From contig JABBOT010000010.1 of NCBI GenBank assembly GCA_016165875.1, forward strand, positions 11,559,700 through 11,623,699: a DNA stretch of 64,000 nt. The letters are read 5' to 3'. Below are positions 56,162-64,000 of the stretch, piece after piece (positions within the stretch are counted from its first letter, which is position 1; every line of letters starts with the position of its first letter). The notes below the pieces were generated by a model. It did no database searches, was not told the DNA's origin, and saw only the letters and a program-made list of their open reading frames with translations. The position numbers were made by a program, and so were the translations under genes. Origin of the DNA: Acanthopleura granulata (Eukaryota > Mollusca > Polyplacophora > Chitonida > Chitonidae).

Positions 56162-56674
56162 ATGAATTCGCAGTTCACTTTGTTCCAAACATTAAGGTGT
56201 ATCTTATTTGTAAAGATGAGAGCAGTTTTCCGAGAGAAATGGAACGAGGTTTATGCCAGCCTCTGCGTAGTTTTCATCCTAAGTGGGCTCTTCCTTCTTA
56301 CGCACCTTGATGCCCGTTGTTCGAAAGACTTTTGCTACAGGCCTATGCACACGGCTAAGAGTATCGGGCTTAACCAAAGGACAGAACTCCGCAGACTATC
56401 GTGTAGGCTTACTATCCAAAGTCGTGTCCCCTTGACCATGTTGCAGGCTGCATGTTTGGTAACTGGAATAAGATCACGGAACAATAAATTACAGCAAACA
56501 TTAATTGTGTTTTGTGATTTTCCGATAACTCTACCCCTATCGCCGCAATCGGTGGCCTTAACTGTGAAAGTTCATGACAATAGCCCTGTGGCAAATATAT
56601 CAGGGTGTCTACTACATGCAAGGATACTTAAAGATCGTTCCTACTCATGTGAAGGTGTATTGATGATTTGTTAG
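56162..56674 (+). CDS. 170-codon open frame in duplicated unit A, unrecognised
   Basis: This is the longest frame in this part of the window. It has a hydrophobic stretch 'SLCVVFILSGLFLLTHL' that could be a membrane segment, then Cys/Arg-rich sequence. The copy at 63340-63990 aligns at DNA level but is broken by indels, so there is no sign that the reading frame was conserved. The same DNA in copy B has 'GAAGGTAAGAGCAG' where A has 'AAGATGAGAGCAG', which suggests an old splice donor rather than coding sequence. I consider it unlikely to be a gene. Confidence 0.15.
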   Translation: MNSQFTLFQTLRCILFVKMRAVFREKWNEVYASLCVVFILSGLFLLTHLDARCSKDFCYRPMHTAKSIGLNQRTELRRLSCRLTIQSRVPLTMLQAACLVTGIRSRNNKLQQTLIVFCDFPITLPLSPQSVALTVKVHDNSPVANISGCLLHARILKDRSYSCEGVLMIC

Positions 56675-57000
56675 CTTTAAGCAGCACATACACCCAATAT
56701 TATGCATATCATGTGGCATTCTAAAGCGAGTGTTGCCTTCCGCAGGGTGAATGGAACCTGCAGGTCCATCACAAACTGCATGCTATTCATCCTGTCATTG
56801 GCTATAATTCTTATCTTTCGACATGTCTCATAGAGACCAAGCAGATTTAACGAAGTGAGATGTTGGGTATTCCCTTTCAGCACACAGTTTTATCCTGGAT
56901 GGTAGCAGTGTTCCCGAGTGTGTTGGATGTGAAGCCCAAACATATCCTGGTCGGCGTTGTAGACTTTGCTCATATTCGACAATGATTGTGCACAGTGAAA

Positions 57001-57143
57001 TGGCCGTACGTTGGGATGTCTGACAGCAACCTGCGGATGGTCGTGAGTTTCCCCCGCTTTCCTCCCACCGTAAAGTTGGCCGCCGTCGCATGAGTGAAAT
57101 ACTCTTGAACATGGCGTAAAACACAAATCAAATAAATAATAAA
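57001..57143 (+). mobile_element. Truncated SINE
   Basis: 'GGCCGTACGTTGGGATGTCT', 'CAACCTGCGGATGGTCGTGA', 'GCCGCCGTCGCATGAGTG', 'CTTGAACATGGCGTAAAACA' and an AAATAAATAAT tail; the tRNA-like head is lost. The overlapping minus-strand frames are artefacts. Confidence 0.8.
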
Positions 57144-57479
57144 ACATGGGATTATTTCAGTCTGCAAACAAAAATATTGCTCAAGACAAGGGCGCTTTAA
57201 AAAAAATATACAAAGTATTCTAGTTGATACAGCCAGAGTCGGTATGTTAAGATGGATATTATGACAGAGGCGCTCAGAATTTACAGCGTCTCTCGATATT
57301 TTGGCTGTTACGTCAAAACACTTAGCAGTTTTTGGTTTTTAGTGGGACACAACGGTGCAATGGATCGGAACTGAAGGTTATTTTCTGTTGTAGAAGTGAA
57401 TCATACTGGTCCATCTGTGCAGTGATACATTAATGTGGAAATGAAAATGGCTATCATGATTACGTAGTCGAAAGGAGGG

Positions 57480-58080
57480 TTCAGTAATTTGTCACGACGA
57501 GTCGTTAACAAACCCAATCATTGCCTGAGATAACCTGTTAGGAACCATTTTTTGACCAGTAACGTCTTTTAGGTACTCGTCGTCATATGACTGATAAAAG
57601 TTTTTCTCATTTAAAAACATTCCCACCTCTACACCTGCGCAATAGTTGCATTCGCAAAATGAACGTTGTAAATAACATCATATTTCAAGGAAAAACTTGC
57701 ATGTACCTTTCTTAGTGAAAGCGCCCACTTGTCCGCAACAGGCCATGGAAGGATCGTAGGTTTTAAATGAATTTACTAGGTTCAGCATTGGGTTTAAGGG
57801 TTGAATATCGGGTTTAAACCAAGGGGCAGAACTTTGCAGACTATCGAACATATCTGCCTTCCAGAGTCGTGTCCCCTTAACCATCTTCTGGTTTGTTTAT
57901 CAACTTGGAGCAGACCGCGGAAGGCGGGTGAATCAATTATAACAATTAATTGTGCATAGTGATTTCCAGATGAGAGTATTACAATGACCGCAATGTGTGG
58001 TCTCGAATATAAGCGGGAATGTTCGTCACATCAGTAAACCCCAATATTATGTATGTTAAATAGCCTTTATCCAACAAACT
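57480..58080 (+). repeat. Long duplicated unit, partial copy C
   Basis: 'AACCTGTTAGGAACCATTTT' and 'TTGACCAGTAACGTC' match copy B at about 62927-62965. 'AGGGGCAGAACTTTGCAGAC', 'AGAGTCGTGTCCCCTTAACC' and 'CCGCAATGTGTGGTC' match copies A and B further on. It has the middle portion that A lacks. The minus frame at 57884-57678 is not conserved. Confidence 0.5.
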
Positions 58081-59418
58081 GATGCTAAATTTATATGACA
58101 AAGAATATGGGGTCTAACAAAGCAAAGGCTGTTAAGGAAAAACATTCATCAACTACGTCATCGGTTTGGGCCCACGCTAGTTGGCGAGACTTTACCAACC
58201 GAGACTCGGAGGCCCGCTAGTCGATTACTCAGCTCTGGCCGGACTTTGCCGATATAGACTCGGCAGTAAATAACAACACCAAAGCGGGACTCCCAACACA
58301 ACGACGTAGTACTCAACATAGCCACTTCGGTGAATGACTTTCGAAATGGATCTACCGTAGAGGAGTTTTAAACCCCTGTGCGTTTACTAGAAACTGTGCT
58401 ACCGAACAACAAGGGACAACGAACAGCTTAGACATGTTGGTCTAAGGAAATAAAAGTTTTATTGGAGCTAACATTAAACTAAGAGGGACAGCACGGTATG
58501 TTGGTGAAATACGGCCACAAGGAATACGAAGGATCTAGGGCTTAGCCTCTATACATAATAGTCTATGGGTAAACCCGGTATAACTAGCTCCAATTATTAA
58601 TGTATTTATCCATGGGTATTCGGTAGAACTGGATTTTTGGTGACTGGGAACAATCGATAGCAACTGGAAACATCCACTGGTTGAAAGCCTGGGTAGTTTG
58701 ACAACTTGGGGCAAAACTGGTTTTCAACGACTGGAGGGAGATCGGAGCAACTGGAAGCAACTCGGAGCATCCAATCAGGCTGATCTTTGTCAGCCTAACT
58801 GACACAGCAGTTGCTCGGACTTGATGATGTTCTACTTTTCTGCCACTCGAAGCAGATGTATCCAGTTCCGTCGAACTCAGTGTCCTTGCCCCAAATTTTA
58901 GACATGCGCGTTACGATTTTCAACCCGGAGTCCCCACTTCAAAATTCAGCGCTGTGATTTTAATTTCATAAATTCTCAGATTTTTACGGATATCATTTAA
59001 CTATTTTAACATTTAGATTTTTCATCTAACTATCTAGTCAACTGTCGAATCGCGACACTTCCGGTGTCTTGACGGCTCCTGGACCCTTGCCTAATTTACC
59101 TTTTATATTTGGAGTCTCCGCGTTTAATTTTCGTCAAAGTTTATTCACCATGTTGTTTAACGGTTAAGTACTTGTTGTGCCCCAATACGACTGAGAACCC
59201 ATCTACGGTATTCTGGGAACATTTATTAACATCTACAACACATATTTTATGTACATTTTGCAACAGAAAAATAACCTGTGCAGTAGAAATTACTATAATG
59301 CCGCAAAATCGCGTGGAAATGTAATTGGATTCATTGGTCGAAATTGTCGCACCACTGTCTGCTGAGGCCATTTCCTGTCGGACTATGACATATATCTAAA
59401 TTTCTTTTCACTAGTTCC

Positions 59419-59445
59419 GCCCCTGCCTTCATGGTAGGCAGGGGC
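59419..59445. repeat. Perfect 10-bp GC-rich hairpin
   Basis: GCCCCTGCCT, loop TCATGGT, AGGCAGGGGC. The stem is perfect and GC-rich in an AT-rich context. The role is unknown. Confidence 0.7.
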
Positions 59446-60609
59446 CTTTAGGAATTTTGGCGCGGCGAGCCTGCAACAAACATGTAGGCCACACGGGCTC
59501 TCCGTAAAACCACAATCATTCACTTATTCTTGCAGCGAAATGGCATGAATATTCACAGCTTTGTAGAGCGGCACATCCACAACCGACCAACAAGTACTAG
59601 GCCTTGACACGCTATTCTAGAAGGAACAGCATATTACACCTTTGGGGAAAAAAACGTTGCTTCCGTGGATATAAACTCCAAAAACAAATGGTGTACTTTT
59701 ATAATAAAAAAATGGCAATTTTGTAACCAGTAGTTTTTGCTGTATGCAAACGTTGCTGTAGAGACAAAGTTCTTTGCATGTTTACCGTATATTTATCCGT
59801 TTAATAACAACTTCATTATGGTCTATACGCCTACAGCTGATTCCATGTATACGAAAACACCCCCAGAATCCAGTTATACTGATCACACTGTAATGTTACC
59901 TTTTAACTTTTCTGCCCGGCTGTGACTCTGCAGTTGAGAAAAATGTTGAGAAAAATGACACAACGCTATCAACAACAGAGGATTGCACCAGTTTGTCGTG
60001 TATGTATGGTGTTATATATACATCGATGTCTTCACTTTATATTTATGTACTGCCATATTACATCCGACAGAAGGAAAGCAGCAGAGAAAACAGTTCTTGG
60101 ATTTTACAGCAATGTTTGTGGCATATACTTATGGGCAATGTATTTTGAAATTTACAGGTGTGATGAACATTTGCACCACGTCTTATAATCCTACAGGAAT
60201 TGAGTGTAAACTAACACCAAAAATTGCAGTAATATTTTTTACACTTAAAATCACTGTTTCAGTTAACATCACTTTATGCTGAAAAATTATATTCTCACAT
60301 TCCTATCCATGTGCAGAACATACAATACTGATTAAATGTAAACTCTGCGCTTAAAGTTAGCTTGGACTAGCCTCTATATAGGCGAGCTTACCGTGATCGA
60401 ATTCATCAGGCGCTCGACTCGTGGCATCACGTGATCACCACTCGCGGTATCGCGTGATCAGGACTCAGGATATATCGCCTTGAAAGTGGAAGTGTATGTA
60501 TCGAGGAGTTTAATATTCTTAATATTTTAAATAGAACGTTTGGGCGACGCAGAACTATCTTTAACTGCAGGTTCTAATAGAACCAATCACGCCGTCCATA
60601 AATCACCCT

Positions 60610-60668
60610 GTCAGCCGTATAAGAGAAATATTCTTGAGTACCACCTAAAACACCAGTCAAATAAATAT
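60610..60668 (+). mobile_element. SINE tail fragment
   Basis: 'GTCAGCCGTATAAGAG', 'AAATATTCTTGAGTACCACC', 'AAAACACCAGTCAAATAAAT'. Only the last 60 bp of the family is left. Confidence 0.65.
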
Positions 60669-61078
60669 ATTTAAAGATATCGTTAGAACGAAGCCCTCAC
60701 GCGCTAACTATCATAGACGTCCTGTGAAGGCTTCAGTTAAGCCTGGCGACAGTACTGACACGTTTGTGCGTGATATTCCGCACGTGTGCAAATGGCCCCA
60801 ACACCAAGCCAGAACTAGGTTTGCATAATATTTTTACAGGTGTTGCCTGTATCAAAATGCACAGCTGTCCTGCAAACGCAATTCACAAATATTACCTTGT
60901 AGTTAGCATCGGTCAGTAAAACAGATCAAGCGTTACAGTTTTCACTTGGTAGCCGTTTGCATTTGGTATAAACACAACTAATTAGCTGATTGTTGTTAAA
61001 CGACTTCAGAAATTTTTTACGGAAACGTCATAAAACGAGTGATTGGATATTGCTTCTGAAATTCTGACACATATTAAC

Positions 61079-61500
61079 ATGAGTACAGAAAACAAGACAA
61101 AGTCGTACAAACCGGCCCGTGTAACTAATATTATTTGGATGTTGTTTATTGTTGTTAAAGAGTTAGCTTAGAGATATGCTGGCCACTCTGGTGCAAAACA
61201 AGAGGCTGTCGAGGAAAATTACATCCAGCTGTTCCAAGCCGCTTTTGGTCCTGCATTTAGTGTGACTGAAAGGCAAGCATCTCTGACGCCCAGGCTACTT
61301 CCCATTCTCAATTTCGCAACCGAAATGTTACCTACCCTTGTCGAAGACACATTTAACAAAGCGGATAAGACTGCAGAGTTATACTGACGAAGAACATAAA
61401 TTAGCAGTTATTCATTCTCTGTGTAGTGAATTTAACGAGGACAGCGGCGACAGTGTGGTGTTTGCAAATATATGTGACCATCCGGTCTTAGCAATCTAAC
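61079..61500 (+). pseudogene. Unrecognised near-open coding remnant (about 140 codons)
   Basis: From ATG at 61079 the frame runs about 100 codons with a single TAG at 61169-61171, to a TGA at about 61386-61388. It includes 'ENKTKSYKPARVTNIIWMLF', 'AGHSGAKQEAVEENYIQLFQ' and 'LPILNFATEMLPTLVEDTFN'. A shifted frame then continues without break through 'TDEEHKLAVIHSLCSEFNED' and 'FANICDHPVLAI' to a TAA at about 61500. Composition is clearly protein-like and helical. No family comes to mind. It may be a processed or transposon-borne pseudogene, or a real gene if the two lesions are sequencing errors. There are no splice borders. Confidence 0.45.
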
Positions 61501-62149
61501 TCCGTTTTTTTTTCCAACTTTCCACGCAAATGCTTCAGTACATTCATCCTTTATGCCTCAGTCTATAATTGTAGGGAAAATCATTCCCTACTGTATAGTC
61601 CCTTATGTTTAGTGCAATATTTCCTGTAGGTAAAGTGTGCTGTCAAGTGTGTTTAAGTTTGTGTTGGAATGTTTAAGGCTGTGTTCACACGAGGCACACA
61701 GCCGCGTGTTCTTGTGTACACTGTTCTATGAGATCGGCGTCAATCTTCTCTTCACACAAGCCCATGTGCTACCCAGTCATTTATTTAGCTCACATCGGGT
61801 TTAAGTTCCTGCTGTGACGGACAGATTGCTTCTGTGACGGACAGTTGGATTCATGCAGTCAACTGAGGGACCGAAACCAATGTGCATAGTCAAAGAAGCT
61901 TTGAGTGCATACTACATTGCAGGTTGATGAAAGCGAGATCATTCATTAAGTTTCATTTTGTATGACTTTTTAAGAAACATAATATTTAAAACATAGAAAA
62001 AAAATCTGTCAGCGCTCAATTTTTGAATTTAACTCAGCTGAGATCAAACAGGCAAGGGATTTAACTACATACATCAAATCCTCTCGCTTTAAAACCCGCG
62101 TGTAACGAGTTTGCGTTACTGCAATAGAGTTTCTGCACACTTAGAATTA
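61501..62149. other. No recognisable feature
   Basis: AT-rich spacer between the remnant and copy B of the duplicated unit. 'CTGTGACGGACAG' occurs twice about 20 bp apart near 61813-61845. Confidence 0.3.
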
Positions 62150-63990
62150 CCTTTATTTCACTAAATATGACCAAATCTTTAAACAAAACAAATATCTGAT
62201 TTAGTTTTAAGTTTCGTTAAGGTTTGTTTGTGTACTAACAGAAGCCTAAGCCAAACTACCAACAAATCAGTAAATAGAAGACGCCAATGCCAACAGCTTT
62301 TTTGTTGACCTGTGCTCCATAGAAATTCTGAAGAAAATATCTAATATAATTTCAGAGCTCGAAATAAAACAGTCTAAACGCATTGTAAATCCCTGGCTAG
62401 GAACTGATCACCCTTCCATTTCGAGTGTTGAACGATTTTGTCTAGAGAATCTTTTCGCATTTTCCTTGTTTACGCTATATTTTACTCGATGTAGGAGTCT
62501 TAAATGTGACATGTTGAAGAAATAGACCATAAAATTACAAAAGAAAATGCGTTTCTTAAAAACTCGTTTTTACAGTACAGAAACTGAGATAAAAAGTTGC
62601 ACCACCTAGTTTACAAGCCGGGACCCTCAATGGTCCAGTCAAGCTCAGGGTCCCTGGTTTTCGTCCTAGGAATCAGGATTAATTGTTCCATTACACACTG
62701 TTTGTCAACTTACGGGCCATGTGGCAGTGACAGACAGAGCGTGTTTGATGAATTGTAAGATGTATTTATGCCATAAAGTGTCCTATGTGACTCTCTATCA
62801 GCAAAATTTTAATTATGCCCATCTACTGATCCACCAGCCTCAACAAGTCAAAAAGCGTCTATCCCTACCTTATGGTAAATTAAACCAGACCCCAGAATTT
62901 AAATGTTAGGGCCCCCACTCTCGGTGACCTGTTGGAAACCATATTTTAACCAGTGAGATCACACGGAGTTTTTGTCAAACATGTGCACACTGCGGCACTG
63001 CTGCAATGAATGCGCTCGAAGAATTATATTGGTAAATAACACACGATTTGCACCCCCCCCCCTCCAAAAATAATTGCATGTGACGTTCTTCGCACAGGTC
63101 ACAGAAGGATATGATTTTTTAAGATGCCTTTACTCTGTGGAAAAAATTATAAGCTAAATATTTTAATTTTTACAGGGCAGTGCTAATCTTTGTTTGTATA
63201 TTTGTTTGTGTTTTAGTGCTTTTTTCCTTTTCAATCCCTGATAATTTCCAGTCGCTTTTTGCTCAGCGAATGGTTGTTCTACAGTGTTTTAAAATTTGAC
63301 GACTTCGCCGCTCATTGTGTACCAAACAATAGGATAGATCTCGAGTTGTGAAGGTAAGAGCAGTTTTCTGAGAGAAATCCACCGAGGTTTGTACCAGGTT
63401 CTATGTAGTTGGGACCATGCTAACTGGGCTTTATCTTCTTACACGTATGAATTAAGAGAAAGGGATACGCTGGAATATAGATATTTTATCATGAGTAGCC
63501 ACCAGGGTAAAATTTCGAACGCTAGCCTGTATAAGTTTTATAAATAATGAATGCAACTGCAATAATGCAGAACAAGTATCCCTGTACCACTCACAATTTC
63601 TGTTGGCTGCACCGTTTAGTGCTAACCAATATTCTGTATATTAGGTCGGCATCTACCTGGAGTGACATGCGTTTTATCCAAAAAACTGATGCTGTATTTA
63701 CACAGCAAAGAATATCGGACTGAATCAAGGGACAGAACTCCACTGACTATCGTATTAGCTTACTACTCTGAGTGATGTCTCCTTAACCATGTTCACGGCT
63801 GCATGTTTGGTAACTGGAAGCAGAACACGTTAAAATACATTACCATGTGTTTACTGATTTGCAGATGACTGTGTCACTAACGCCGCAATATGTGGTTTCA
63901 AATATAAGTGTGGACGTTCATGACATTAGCCCCATCGTCAATGTATTAGAGTGTCTATTACATGTAGAAATTCTTAAAGATCAAGCGCTC
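62150..63990 (+). repeat. Long duplicated unit, copy B
   Basis: The longest copy. It has the blocks of A (62330-62760: 'AAACAGTCTAAACGCATTG', 'AGTCAAGCTCAGGGTCCC') and the middle blocks of C (62925-62965). The last blocks, common to all copies, are 'AGAGCAGTTTTCTGAGAGAA' near 63358, 'GGACAGAACTCCACTGAC' near 63730, 'CACGGCTGCATGTTTGGTAA' near 63804, and 'CGCCGCAATATGTGGTTTCA' near 63881. It may run off the window end. Confidence 0.6.
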
Positions 63991-64000
63991 CAAATAATCA

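Larger units (their letters stand above)
55340..56680 (+). repeat. Long duplicated unit, copy A
   Basis: Shares ordered blocks with 62150-63990: 'AGAGCTCAAAGCAAAACAGT', 'CCAGGTTAGGAAC', 'AAAATGCATTTCTTGG', 'AGTCAAGCTCAGGGGCCC', 'AGAGCAGTTTTCCGAGAGAA', and 'CAGGCTGCATGTTTGGTAAC'. It contains an exon-like open block at 55574-55732 (acceptor TTCTTTATAG, donor GAG|GTATAC) and the open frame 56162-56674. The sequence between blocks drifts. It lacks the middle part present in copies B and C. Confidence 0.6.
58081..61078. other. No gene recognised; a hairpin and a SINE tail
   Basis: Apart from the hairpin at 59419-59445 and the SINE tail at 60610-60668, I see nothing. At 60420-60470, 'GGCATCACGTGATCA' and 'GGTATCGCGTGATCA' form a short near-duplicate with an E-box-like palindrome. 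The frames at 59109-59371, 59737-59925 and 59922-60282 have no motif or splice borders. Confidence 0.3.

Overview
This window looks like nuclear DNA from a metazoan, most likely a mollusc. Coding blocks are short, AG/GT-bounded and separated by kilobase introns. The bulk is AT-rich and full of decayed transposons. The commonest repeat is a tRNA-headed SINE (head with 'GGCTCAGTCGGTTAGCGCGCT', tail 'CACCAATCAAATAAATAAA') of a type I associate with mollusc genomes. I see no prokaryotic operons, no CRISPR array and no rRNA. Gastropod versus bivalve is not resolved.

The best protein-coding locus is a five-exon plus-strand gene at 15702-33924. Its exons (15702-15898, 18069-18240, 20579-20681, 29436-29668, 33706-33924) have GT-AG borders, all four junctions match in phase, and the spliced frame is 307 codons plus stop. 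The predicted protein has an N-terminal signal peptide, a cysteine-rich ectodomain with two CCxC motifs, and one transmembrane helix right at the C-terminus. I do not recognise the family. A possible terminal exon of another gene lies at 39751-40046.

Layout. 1-2960: diverged tandem repeat (unit about 170-195 bp) split by two SINEs. 4975-9834: a dispersed repeat, then a wrecked Polinton/Maverick-type element (type-B DNA polymerase on +, retroviral-like integrase on -). 10320-13500: a tRNA-like composite repeat, a SINE, and a Jockey/CR1-like LINE 5' half. 15700-33924: the five-exon gene, whose introns hold SINEs, diverged repeats, and a degenerate copy of an unnamed probably transposon-derived family (about 26640-29130, with its own phase-matched intron). 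34000-43650: SINEs, minisatellites, a minus-strand LINE, a minus-strand Penelope-like GIY-YIG endonuclease fragment, and a pentanucleotide microsatellite. 46793-48850: a decayed KRBA2-like integrase followed by an OTU-protease-like domain and an F-box-like motif. 51160-54640: LINE endonuclease and reverse-transcriptase fragments and an SGNH-hydrolase-like remnant. 55340-63990: three diverged copies of a long duplication, plus an unrecognised near-open coding remnant at 61079-61500.

The protein-coding transposons here all look dead, with stops, frameshifts or missing domains. The five-exon gene is the only locus with an uninterrupted, splice-consistent frame. Family names come from recognising motifs by eye; no database search was possible.
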